From: Episyrphus balteatus
Lineage: Eukaryota > Arthropoda > Insecta > Diptera > Syrphidae
DNA: 64,000 nt
Direction of reading: 5' to 3'
Assembly: GCF_945859705.1 (NCBI RefSeq)
Contig: NC_079136.1
Span: 125,585,027 to 125,649,026 of the forward strand
The notes under the pieces were generated by a model. That model made no database searches. It was not told where the DNA came from and saw only the letters and a list, made by a program, of their open reading frames with translations. Position 1 is the first letter of the stretch. Each line of letters begins with the position of its first letter. Positions 10,947 through 24,200 of the stretch are shown piece after piece. The translations under genes were made by a program, and so were the position numbers.

Positions 10947-13900
10947 AAAGAAAACTCATGTTATATAAATATTGCTGATTTTAGTAGTTTTTGAAGTGAA
11001 AACTTCTCTAGTATCGTAGTGATTTGAAACAAGATGCTGATAATTTATTACCTTTCATTTGATATATCACACATAACGGTACGTGCTCTACAAGTTATAT
11101 AATCTTTAATTGAAAAACTTGAAAAATACCTCAAAACACCTGTGAAGATTTGTTGCCGATGACCAGCCAGCAGTAGAGGAAGTAACGTAATCTCAGTTTG
11201 AAATTTCGACATGGTTGGCTTTAAAAAATTCTTACTTTTTTTGTAGGCATGGTAGGTAGAAATATTGAATTGAAGCGTCATATAAAAGGTGAAATAATAA
11301 TGATATAAAATTTATTATATGTTGTCTTTTAAAAAATGGATTTAATGGCATTAGAAGAGAAAAGAGATTGCTTGTTTTGCTTATTTTATGAAAACTAATT
11401 GGGTTAAAAAAATTCTAGCTCTTTTTGTAGATGTTGTATAGACATGGTCGATATAAATATTTTGAGCTGAAACAATAAGCTTTCAGATGGTATAAAATTT
11501 ATAAAAAAAAAGATGGAATACAAAAAAGTTACATTTTTTCGATTTTTTTTTTTTTTGCAAGAAAAATGATTTTTAAGGTTTCACTTCAACCACGTGTGAA
11601 TTGCACACATGATTTTTTTTTTAATTTCCAAACCTGAATATCTCAAAAACATAACATATAATAAAATATTTATTTCCTTCTCCCTAAGTTTTAAAATATG
11701 TAGTTTTAAATATTTTAAGCTAGAAAAAATATACGCTTCAAAAACTGAAAACGTCAGAAATAAATGGCATATGAAGTAACTTTGGTAAAAAAAGAAAAAC
11801 ATATAAATCGATTTTTCTGGCACGATTCTTGTGTGCATATTATTAATTTTAAAAAAAATGGAAGGGATCTACAATTTACCGCAGAAGCAAGACTATGAAA
11901 AAGAAGCAAATGTATTAAATATTCTCAATTTCAAATCTAAGACAGGTTTGTATAAGTTAGTTTTAGTTAGTTACTCGCAAAAATTAGAAAACATATATTT
12001 TTTAATAGGTATCACTAACTTATCCTGTTTTAAGTACGACAAATTAGAACAAACAAAAAAAGAGGTGAGGTTATATAAATTCGCAGCGCAGCGGTTAATT
12101 TTATCATAAAATTTGCGGCACAAAAATTTTAGAACAGTAAATTATCTATAAAAATTTAAATACATTTTTTCTTTTCCTAAGAGGCACCATTTTTTGAGCT
12201 ATAATGGTTCAAAAAGTTGTAGGTAGTTGGCATAGTTTCTTCTAGAAAGAAGGAATGTTTTGCAGTAACAATTTGAATAATACCTACCAATTATTTGGAT
12301 CGTATTATTACCGTCTAACGTATTTTAAATTAAATAAGTATCAGGACAATGACGAACTGCTGCTGGCTCGTAAATTATTGTATCATCATTTCGTTTATAT
12401 TGACACTTTATTTGGTTCTAAAACTTCAAATATACTCAGGCTATATAGAGGCTTTGAAACCATCGAAATTCTTTCATGTTCTGATAATTTATATGAAAAA
12501 AGCACTTCGTAAATAAGCAAGATTATAAATAAGAAACTAGTATCTACAATCAAATCGTAGGTGTTTCAAATGTGTCTAAATCATTGAGCACCCTTATATC
12601 TGAAACATTTTAACAGCTCATACAGTGATAGCTAGTCCCATGGCTTTGCGATGAAATCTAAATAGAATCATTTTGAGTAACTTCAGTATTTTAGAATAAA
12701 TTTGAAGATAAACGTTTTAGGGTTTAAAAAAACGATAAACTATTAAAATCAAAACAACTAACTAAAAACAACAAAACGCCTTTCGAAGCAATTAAAACAA
12801 AATTCATTCGTAATCGTGCATATGAAATAAAGTTCATCAGACCTTAACATGTTAAGTGTACGCGTTTCTAACTCATTTTAAACTTCTTCACAGTTCTTCT
12901 CTTTTGTCTATTCACAACATAAATTTTTGTAAAAGTTGTTTTGCTGCTCTTGAGATTTGTCTGACGAAATCCTTTCTCCTATTATTCTACCTACCTTAAA
13001 ATAATAAATTAGGCATCAATCATGATGAATGAATCAAAATGTTCCAAATAATAACCATACAAAAAATATTTTTATTTAGAACAAAAATAATATGTAAGTA
13101 TGTTTAATTTTTGTGTAATCAACAAATTGTTGATCTAAAGAGACAACAATATAATAACACTTCAAGTGCTCATCCTGAGTGAATTATTTATGATGTCGGT
13201 ATTTCTAGTTACCTGTTACCTACTAGAATATTAGATACATTCTACTGAGGTGGTTTTTCTTATCGATGATTTCCCATTTCTTCTTCAAGTTTCTATACTT
13301 CCAATAACTAGTTACAACTTCGAGAAATAAATACAAAAAAAAAAAAAAAAATAACTTGTCTCATTCCTTCCCTTTCTAACTCAATGTACTTTATGATGAC
13401 TTTTTAGGGATTGGATTGGAAAATAGTAAGTAAATGAAGTATCTAAAGCAGTTTTAGTTACTCAAGTCAGGTTTTTGTTGGATATTTTTTTTTTCATTTT
13501 TTTTTTTTTTGTGGTAATAATAATTGTGTATTTGAGGAAGGTAAATAAAAAAAAATAAAAAAAAAATAGAATATAATAATGTTTCTACAAGGGCGTACTT
13601 TTTTATAGCTTTTTTTCGATTAGGTATTTATTATTTTCATGTGTGCTTGATTGATTTTCAGGTGAAGTATTTATTTATTTTTTTTTTTTGATATCATCAA
13701 CTTCATAAAATGTTGCAATATAAAATTCGTAATTGAATTTAAGTTAACATATAATTGCTAATTGGCATACCTATGAGCAGTATACGTACCTACGAATAAA
13801 CTATATTCGTAATCAGACAATAAATATAATTGAGTTTTGAGTACTCCGATTCAAATTGGTTTTATTTGGAAAATTGTATGAAAGTAATTTTATATGACTT

Positions 13901-16900
13901 CATTGTCAAGTATTTTTATTTTTGGGGAAAAACTTTGAACCAATTTGAATGTGAGATTTATTAACACATTTTGTATAATATTGCATGAATAATTTTAAAA
14001 GCTTTAAAATCGTGTCGAGTGTTTTAAGTGATAAGTAAAATGATGATTTGTTTGGTTAAATTAGTTTTAAGTTTAAACGCTTAATGTTTACGTAAATGTT
14101 TTTTTCTTTTTATTTATACACAGAATGGGTCTAAACTACCGAAGTGACTTCAATCTTGGTGCTAATAAGTTTTGGGTGATTCTCTAGAGGACAAATTGAA
14201 ACATTTTTTTTTAAATCAAAATTAACGGTACTTTTCAAATAGCGGAAATAGAAAAATCAATTTTTTCAAAAAGGCTCTGACAATTTTGATTAAATTTTTT
14301 TGTATAACATAAGTTGTTATATTTGATATAAAAAAAAAAACATTTTTTGTATCGTTATTAACGGCCCCTGTCACGGCAACTTTTTTGAGTTATGAATTTC
14401 TCGTAACCCACATAACCGACTTTAACCAAATTTTTTATACGGAAATGTTAAAGCAATTATATTATAAAAAAGTTTGGATATTTAAGAAATATTAAAAAAA
14501 AATATACATGCTATGCTTATTTGTGAATAAAAATGTATGTTTTTTTGGCATTAAACGTGTAAAAAGCGATTTTTGAAAAAGTCTGAAAAAATGACTTTTT
14601 TTTACCAAGCTAAATCTCTAAAATTATAACAATTAAAAATCTGAAAAATTCACATGATAGCTACACTTATTAAATTTGAGTCTGTAAAGTTTTAAATTTT
14701 TTGAACGAATGGTTTGGCTGGAATTTAAAATTGATCGAACAAGGTCCAAGAAACCCCATGTTATTCCCATAAGAAACTTCAACCGCTTGGCGGCACGGGT
14801 TAGAATTAAGTTAGAGACTTTAAACTTGGAAAATATTTTTTTTAGTTTATTTCCAACCATATAAGATCCTAGGAGCATAGAAATTCTTATTATTTTAAAA
14901 TAATGAACACCCTATTGTGCACCTTGCAATTCACATCATGAAAAGCCACATTTTCTATTTACGAAAAAATAGCATAGATTCCGCAGTTTTGGTCAAATTA
15001 AAAAAAAAATACACCAATTTGTGCCTAAATGTATATTCTTTCAGAATATAACCTTACTTTATTTTTTTGTTTGTTTTATTTTGCAAAAAAAATTGGGTAA
15101 AATTGAAAAAATTGGGGAAAAAATCACTTTTTCAAGATTTGTGGGATAAAAACCTAAACTTAATTTGTTTAAACAATAGACTTATATACATCATTCAAAA
15201 GGTCTTCTTCTTTCCAAAAACATATAACATGTTGAGAGTTGTTAGAAAGATGACTGAAATATTGATAGATTAAATCGTAAGGTCTGTAAAAATGGTTTTT
15301 TGTAAATAAAAAAAAAAATGGAGGGTTCCAAAAATATAACAAAAATATTTTTATGCATTATTCGACCATACGAACAGCCTACACTATGTTATTTCTCGGG
15401 TGTATTTTCAGTGTCGCACCGTGTTATTATAAAAAAGTTTGGATATTTAAAAAATATTAAAAAAAAAATTTTTTTGAAAACGGGTTAGTTTTATCGAATT
15501 TAAGTTTTTATGAAAATATTTTAGGTATACCTACTTAATGAAATTCCTTAAAAAATTAAATTATATGTAAATTTTAATTAATTTTTTTCAATAAAAAACA
15601 TTTAGCATTAGAGTTATTTTTAACATAAAAAAAACTACAAAGTATTGATCCGAGTCAATAATACCTCCTCATAACGTTCAGAACATTTCAATCGCACTTG
15701 ATCAATTGGGATGATCTGGAGACCACTAAATCCTTTTGTGTACTTACATTGAAGTGTGGCAATCGAGTTCTTGAGATGATGATAAGCTAATTTGATCATT
15801 CTGAGTCCATTTCTGCAGGTGTTTTTATGCAGCTTATGCTTCCAAGCAATGCCTTTGTAAATAAAAAGTTTAGATAACAATCAAACATGATATCCTTTAT
15901 CCTAAATAATATGGGTAAATTCCCTATTCAAACTTAGTATATAGGTATTTTAGGAGATTTTAAAGAGGAGTTTACTGAATTAATATTTAAGGACCAAAAA
16001 TATCGGTGTCTGTTGTTACCAATTTGAAAAAAGTATTATTTTCTCAAAATTATCCAACTATTTTATTTAAACTTGTAAAGTGTTTTGATGAAAGCAGTTT
16101 CTTTTTGAAAATCATTTTTGAATTTTATTTTTTTTTTTAATTTCTGAATTCCTCCCAAAATGAATAGTTCAATTTCAACGATTTTTTTTTATTCGAAAGT
16201 ATTTCTTCCTACCTATAGGTTAAATATATGTAATTCAGAAATAAAATTTTGAAAAGATATATATTTTTTTGTATTAAAAAAAAGTTAATTTTTTAAAAAT
16301 CAAATTTTCAAAAACACTGATTTTTTTTAATTGGATTTATGCGTTGGTTAATGTTAGCTATAAAAAAGCATATCCACTTTGTTTTAAAAATTTGTATGTA
16401 TTTCAAAAAATTATTTTTAAAAATTAATTATTAAGTATTTTTATTAAAACGGCTCTAATGATTTGAATTTTTTTTTTCTAAAAATACATCTAAGTAAAAA
16501 TAATTAAATCGCATATGTACCTCCTTTTACTGGAGCTCAAATACCACCTTTTTTTAAATTTAAACTTAAGAAAATATTTTATTTTTTTAGTGAAGTTTAT
16601 AAAAATTAGAACTTTCTGCTTATATATTTTTTAAATCGGTAAATATAGAAAAATATGGTCACCCTATTTTTTCTACGCAAGCAAAAAAAGAACATTTGGC
16701 TTTTTTTTCGAATTGTTTTTTTTTTTGTTTTTGTTTTGTTTGTTTAAATCTTATTTCCTAAAGCTGATCTCTCTGTTTGAGGAACCCCATACAAAAAAAA
16801 AAAACACATGTAGGTACCAACTTACATACAAAATATCATTGCAACAAACGGGTTTTTTTATATTTATTATTAGAAAATACAGCAAGTTCTGCTTTTTTTT

Positions 16901-17400
16901 TTTTTTTTTGTAAGTCCAATCACATACTATCTCTCTTTCTTTTTTACTCTCTCTCACTCTCAATGTTCTTCTTTTAAAATTTAACCGAAGAGAAGATTTT
17001 ATAAACAAATTTTCGATTCTAAAGAGAATTATTCTCAATTCTCATCAGAAAACGAATATTCTAATCTCAAATGCAACAAAAAATATCATTACCAAAGCCA
17101 AAACAACAACAGACTTTATCTTAAGCAACAACCTTAAACTCAACCTACCCCAGAAGTAGAAGATTGTAGAACCCAAAAGAGCTCAACATGCAACAGCTTC
17201 AGCACTTTCAACCAACAACAACAACAACAACAACACTTACAATAAAAGCAGAAAATTTTACTATACACTTCGGAGCCATTTTTGTTTTGTGTTTATATTT
17301 CCTAAGCACAAATGCAATATAGAAAAATATATAACCAAAGAATGTACAGTATTGAAGCAACAATAAAAACACAAACAAACAAAAAAAAAAGCTTAAAGTA
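10947..17400. other. Intergenic, no gene seen
   Basis: A/T-rich DNA between nrv2 and nrv1. A diverged duplicated block sharing ATAAAAAAGTTTGGATATTT occurs near 14465 and 15430. Short frames at 11831-12109 and 12255-12512 show no recognisable domain. Confidence 0.55.
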
Positions 17401-17538
17401 TCTTTTATAGAACTGCTGCTACTCTATATATGTGCCCTAAAGTTGAGTATCTGGATTTTCATGGCATCGAATCGAGTGCGAGTCAGTCCAGCTGTTAGCT
17501 AGAGCCATCAGCCGCAAAATCACAAAATCGTCTGCCGC

Positions 17539-17573
17539 TCAGTAACACCAGTTTAGTCAGTGTTCTTAGTTCG
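17539..17573 (+). promoter_or_regulatory. Candidate nrv1 core promoter (Inr + DPE)
   Basis: TCAGTA with its A at 17541 resembles the insect initiator, and AGTTCG begins exactly at +28, matching the downstream promoter element RGWYV. No TATA box sits at -30 of this site. The surrounding 17.45-17.70 kb is less A/T-rich than its neighbours. Further TCAGT motifs at 17483 and 17557 lack a DPE at the right distance, and a TATATATG at 17425 has no clear initiator after it. Confidence 0.35.
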
Positions 17574-18057
17574 TGGGTATAGGACGCGTCGTATATAGTA
17601 CGTTAGGGTATCCATTCGCTATACACTTCTTCTTCGTCACCATTAGGTATTCTCTGGCTACGGCTGTGATTTTGTCGTTCCTGGTTTTTGAAACCAAGTG
17701 AATCCTCTCGAGTTATAATCCCGAGAACTGTCATTTTATTAATTTTTTTTTTTTTTTTTTAATAAATTTATGTTTTTTTTTTGAGTTTTGGAACAGTCAA
17801 AATTGTTTAATCACGCCCCCATACATTACACCACCCTAATATTACACTACTCGTTGCAACACACAATAAGCATAATTATCCACTTGCCGGGTTTTTTAAG
17901 ATACCAAAAAAAAGAAAAAAAAAGGACATCAAACAAGTAAAGTACTTGTTCACCAAAACGAGTAGAAGAAGAAGAAGAAGAAAAGTGAAGTGCTTGTTGC
18001 AGTAAAAAAAACACAGTAAAACCAAAAAAAAAATAAAAAATATTATAATCTACCATC

Positions 18058-18205
18058 ATGTCAAAGCCCGAGATGAAAAATGGAGTGGCTGCAACAACTA
18101 CCTACGACTTTCAATACCCACAGCCCAAGGAAAAAGAAACCTTTTTGGAATTTTGTTATAATAAAAAAAATGGAACCTATTTTGGACGCACTATGAGTAG
18201 TTGGG
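18058..18205 (+). CDS. nrv1: nrv1 exon 1: cytoplasmic tail
   Basis: The exon encodes MSKPEMKNGVAATTTYDFQY through TMSSW plus the first base of G50. The donor TGGG|GTAAGT is near consensus. The sequence YDFQYPQPKEKETFLEF resembles the nrv1 rather than nrv2 tail of Drosophila. Confidence 0.92.
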
Positions 18206-21200
18206 GTAAGTGTGTCTATGATTGTGGTGGGCCTTATTAAACACAAGCTAAAAAAATTATGAAAAATACTTTCCACTAAAAAATTGCATTTGTTTAAGGA
18301 ATATTGCATTTTTTGTAATCTTGAAACTGATAAACCATTTTATTTTTTTTTTCTTCTTCTATTTGATAAAAAAAAACCAATATGTGTGTTTTGAATGAGA
18401 TAAAGTCAACACAAACAGTGTATGCCCCTGTTAGCTGTTACGATAGGAATATGAACTCGAAAGTGACGCGAGATGAATTCCCGTTTTATTTTGATTTTTT
18501 TTTTTTTTTATTAAATTATATATAGTGTCAATGTCAATAAACAAAAGCAAATCAGACTGTTATACCTGATGTAGGTAGTGGTTGTTGTATGTACAAAAAA
18601 TTCTTTATTTCCTTATTTATTAATTAGAAAAACAAAATATAATTTTTGTTTACTCGTTTAAAATGATACATTTTTTGCTGAAGAAATAATAAATTCTACT
18701 CAAGGTATCTAGGCTAGAGGAAAACAAATTAGTTTATAAATGTTCAACAAATTGTAAAATAAACAGAAAAATACATTTTTAGTAGAATTTTATTTTATAT
18801 GTAAATGAATTTATTACGAAATAACTTTGTGAATTGTTTGGTTTTTATTGTTTGAAAGAAAAGGTGTTTTTTTTATTTTGAAAAATAATAAATTATTAAA
18901 TTTGTGGTTACCATATTTTTTTTTTTTTGTGAAAGTAGTTTTATATTTCAGGTCACCTGAGTTGTAGTAAAATCATGTACATTTTTCATAAATTTCAATT
19001 TTTATAAAAAATTTCTATTGATCTTTATATTTTGAACCATAATTTTCATAACTACAACTACAACCGTATTATTCACAGTTCAATTCTCAAAAAATCGGTT
19101 TTATTTTTAGTTCTTCCAGGAACCAAGAATAGCTCACCCTTAAATATTATGTTAATTCACTTCAAACTTCCTGTGTAACGATGTTTGTGGACTCTTTTTT
19201 TTTTTCCTGGATTTTTTTTTTTTTTTTGCTTTTGACCAAAAATATTTTCCATTATACTGATTTTTAATTTCTAACATTCGAAACGACTAAACGATATTGC
19301 ACGAATTTTAATACCAAGGTTGTAAAAATTATATTTTTAATGCAAAATTTAAAAAAAAAAATATTTCTTGCAAGTGAAAAAAATATTTTGCATTAAAAAA
19401 ATGTTATAACAACTGAAAAATATTTGCATTGAAAGTAAATTTTTTTTTTGCAAATACAAATATTTTGCATTAAAAAAAATGATTGCATATAAAAAATGTT
19501 CTGCATTAAAAAAAAAATCAATACAAATTCTGTGCATTACTTTTTTTTTAAGTATTGGTGGAAATTCTTACAATTTTGACTATTTGGCCTTAAATAATGT
19601 TCAACATTATAGTTAAAATAGCGAATGTATGGTTAAATAGCCAAAATTTTAATAAATTTCTCGTATATTAAAAAAAATATATAAAATACAGATTAATATT
19701 TTGCATTTAGGTAATTTTTTTTTTTTAATGCAGAATTTTTTTTGTTTGCAATAATTTTTTTAAATGCATAATATTTTATTTAGGTACATTAAAAATTAAA
19801 TTTTTAATGCAAAATATTTTTAATTGCAACAAATATTTTTTTTTAACGCAAATATTTTTCAGTTATTAATGCTATTTGTTTTTTTTTTATTTGCATTAAA
19901 TGTTTTTTTTCAATTTCAAATGAATTTTTTCAAAACTCAGTAGGTCGTATATGCATCAAAACATCTAAATGAACATATTTCCATAATAATAATAATAATA
20001 ATTTTGTATTATTTTTGTTATTTTTTTCTTCGTTATGAACATATTTCCGTTTTATATTATTGAGCTTTTCTATTGCTGTAAATTCAAAATCCTGTATTTA
20101 AAAAACTCTTTAAATCTAAAATTTTGTAGGGGAGAGTGGGGCTAAATGTAACAGGGGTAAGAATTAACAGCTAAAAAAAGCGATGTTCCTTTCAATATTA
20201 AGAAACGCGTAAAGGAGAAAAATGCTCAATTTTTGCATATCTACCGGCACATTTTCTTCAGATGAAGATTAGACGACAGGGTGAGAAGTTACACTAGTGG
20301 TGCCCAAAAAATGCATGTTTGTAACTTTTTTTTTAAATTTTATTTTTGGTCTACCTCTTTACCCGAAAAAGATAGAGTGCTAAGTGTTTTTTTGTTATAT
20401 GCAACTGTGTTTTGGCTCAAATTGCGTGTATATGTTATGTCTATATCAGTTTCGCTTTTTTTTTAAATTGATTTTATGTGCCAAATTTCATGCTGGGGCT
20501 AGTTGTAACATTTTTCCGGGGCAAGTTGTACCATGTAAAAACCTACCTATACTGAAAAATTGTTTACCTAATATAATTAACAACCCTGAATATGAATGCT
20601 TGTAATTGAATTTGTATTTATTTTGAAATTGGAAACACATTTTTGAACCACCACTTGAATTCATAAAGCTTATAAAACAATTTATGAATTCGAATAACTT
20701 TTATTTAAGACTACTGTCAAATTTTCTCTGGAAATCTTGGATTTGCTCCACTTTTTACAAATTTGCACCAAAATTTCATGACTGAGGTTTGTTTTTATTG
20801 TTATTAATTAAAAATAAATAAATATAAACAAATAAAGGTATTTTTCTCTTATTTTTAGTTCTTGGTACAACCTACCCCGGTATGTGTTACACTTTGCCCC
20901 GTATGTGGGGTAAGTTGAAACAACACGATTTTTTTTTTGAAGCTTTATTTTTCAACATTACCGTTATGTTTTGCTAAATTTTTATGATGGATCTTGGAGC
21001 TAAAACATGGGTCTTTAATTTAAAAAAGGTCTGGTTGACCCACTTTCAAATTTGTAGGAGAACCATCGATTTTAGAAAAAAGTGTTACATTTGGCCCCAC
21101 TCTCCCCTACTTTAAAATACTGTACCTAAATCCATAATTCTGCTTTTCTAATATTTTTTTTTAAAGATTTCTTCTTTTTAAAATTCTGTATTCTGTATTT

Positions 21201-24200
21201 GTATTAATTAATTCCATTTACAGAGTTTTGAAAAACATAATTTTTTTATTTTCATGATTTTAAAATACAGAATTGAAAAACCAAATTTTTGCACTAATAG
21301 AATAATTTAAAATTCTGTATTTAAATCAAATATTCTTTATGGACATAATTTTCTATTCCATTATTCAGCCTTTCTATTGTTCTGTATATTAAAACTATGT
21401 AAACTAGAAATTCTATATTTTAAAATACTAGGCGATAAAACAGGAATTAGAACAAGTGCACATTATTTTTGTTATTATTAGAGCCAATTTTTCAATCTTC
21501 TAATAAACAGTCAGCTAACTGTTCGACGAACAAAGTTATTAGGCTCATAAACAATCAGATAAAAACATTGAATTTTTCAATCAAGAGTAATTTATTCTAC
21601 AGAATAACAAAAAAAAAATTTGTCAAATTCAAAAATATTTAAAATAAACGTCATTTTTATTCATGATTGTTTTTGTTTTCTTGTGTTCCACTGTATTTTT
21701 TTCAAAATTCTTTCAAAACAGCTTTGACAACCGACACAATATTTTTGTTGAGATTATTCCTTAGAATAATTTTTATTCGTCTCTGAAAGAAGCAGATAGT
21801 TTTATTCTTAGGAATAAGCTATATTTGCTTGTTGAAAAATTGATTTTTTCTCTATCCTTAGGAATAAGTACTAACTGACTGTTTAACTGACTATTGAAAA
21901 ATTGGCCCTTAAAATAATAATCTTTTATAACTTGCAGTATTTTGGAAAACAGAACTTTGAAATTTTATTTAGAATTAAAAATCAGTTTTAGAATAATTTT
22001 TTTAGAATTTTTTATTTAGTTATTTATTATTATCATATGTACTTCAAAAGGGCATATATACCAATTTTCTTGAAAAACGAAAAAGATTTTTTTTTAAACA
22101 TGTTTAGTTCAAAAATTTAATATTTTTTATTTAAAGAACGGAAACCAAAAATTTAATTTAATGCTCCAGTATTAATGTTCTGGCAGCGTTATTTAAAAAT
22201 CATTAACTACCCATTTCACGATTATCAATAAGAAAATCTGTTTTCTAAGCCCCAGTTTTTAAATCCAAGTATATTTACTCACGATTTAAATTTAAAGCCG
22301 CGATTTAGAATAGAAAATTTTAAAACTTTTATAAAATCTTATACAGATTTCTCATTTTTAATTTCAAGATTAAATATAAGGGAGATTAAATCAATTGAAG
22401 CTATAAGTGCTCTAGGAATTTACAAATTAAAAATGCTAGTCATCTTGTACCTTTTTTAAAAAAAAAGAGGAAAATATTTCATTTTTAATATATTTGTTCT
22501 GCTTTCTTGCGTTTCGTTTTCCTCGAAAACCTCCTTTTTTCAAAAAAGTGCTCCACTGATTTGTATTAAAATCCTCTATTTCCAATTTTCAGACGCATAT
22601 TTCAAGATTTTTTTTAAGGCAACAAAATATCGGTCATTTTGTGCTCGATTGTTTAGACCCAATTAATTGACACTCCATTTTTGAAGTCTTCATTTGAAGT
22701 ACTGGTATTTAATGGGAACTTTAAATGTCACGGGTGGGACAAAAAAAAAGGAGAAGTGATTTGTTGTTGCAAAATCTCTCCGAATACAATCCAAAATAGA
22801 ACTTTTTGCAAGAGTTTTTTCTTAGCTTCTTCCTATACTCCAGTCAAAGCGTCATTTGACCTTGCGCTGAGAGGCACTGTCAGTTTTTATTTCATGGATC
22901 GACAGGGTTATATTTAAAAGGCTTCAATCCAATTTCTCACCACCTGATCATTCTTTTTAGCGGAGTTATTCACAAAAATGCATTTTTTGGGATATTTTAC
23001 TTCTAAGCTAATATCTTTGCTCCAGATTGTAGTAGACCAAAAAATAAACATACATTCTCTTCCTTATAATATTTTCTATCGTTGTATGTAGGGGAGAAGG
23101 GGGTACATTTGACACTTAGTTTTTAAAGGTCTGTATTTTCGAAAACTGTTAATGTTTTCCAATGTCTTGTTTTGTATTTGATTTATTGACTATTCAAGAT
23201 AATACTAACAGTAAATTTTTTTGTTTTACAACATAACAACATTTAAAAAAATAATGTTTTCAAAAAAAAGTCATTTTGTCAAATGTGCCCCGGGACCGGG
23301 GCGCATTTGACTTTAGAAGGGGTACATTTGACAATGGTAAATTAAACCCCGCATCGTGTGCATAATATTCTTAAAACTATCAGCGGATCTTGCTCGTCTA
23401 TTGTTTGTTTGGTTGGAAAAAAAAATGTTTGGTTTTAAACAATCTACTAAACAATATAACGAAAAAAATAAATCAAAACATTTTTTTTCTAAAAAGAAGA
23501 AGAAAAAACAAAAAACCATAAAATATTTCAAAAAATCTCTTAATTTAAATCTTAATCAAAATTAATCGATGTCGATTTATTTTTAAATAATTTTGTAAAT
23601 ATATAATTCCCCAAAATCAACGTAAAACTGTGACCACATTGCAAAAGTCAAAGGTGCCCCTAAGGAGCCTCATAACTGTTTTTCTTTTTTTTTCAATAAC
23701 TAATACTATTTTTTTACAAAACTGGTTTTAATTTACTTAACTTTAAGCATAGTGCTATCAAAATATTGATTCACCATTAAAAAAAACTTTTTTAATTAGG
23801 TTCAGAAATCGCTTACATACCGGTGGTCAAAAATTAGATCAGAAATACAAAAAACACAAAAACATGTGGTACTCCGCGAAAAGTTAATGAAAGACTGTGA
23901 GATTTCGCAAAATTTCTTTTAATCAAACTAAGCTTCTTTCTTCATCCAAACAATTGTTAATTAAGGGCACGATCATACCAAAAAACGCAAAGTCAAATGT
24001 GCCCGGTGTCAAATGTACCCCCGCTTACCCTAATTTCATTGTATTTGAGTGAGTAAATACAAGATGGCAGCCATTTAAAGTCAAATTCTTGTTGTTAAAA
24101 AACACATTTTTGTCATTACTTCGAAAAAAGCTTATATCATGATTGACATTTAATAGGACATACCTGAAAAAAAAACAGTTTTGGTAAAAGTTGAAAAATA

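Noticed and set aside
12255..12512. 85-residue open frame with mixed composition
   Set aside because: It looks less homopolymeric than others, but matches no family I know and has no splice or promoter context.
17425..17432. TATATATG as an nrv1 TATA box
   Set aside because: No initiator lies about 30 bp downstream.
19349..19537. 62-residue minus-strand frame with repeated FFNA/MQ words
   Set aside because: It is a translation of the TTTTGCATTAAAAA sub-repeats.
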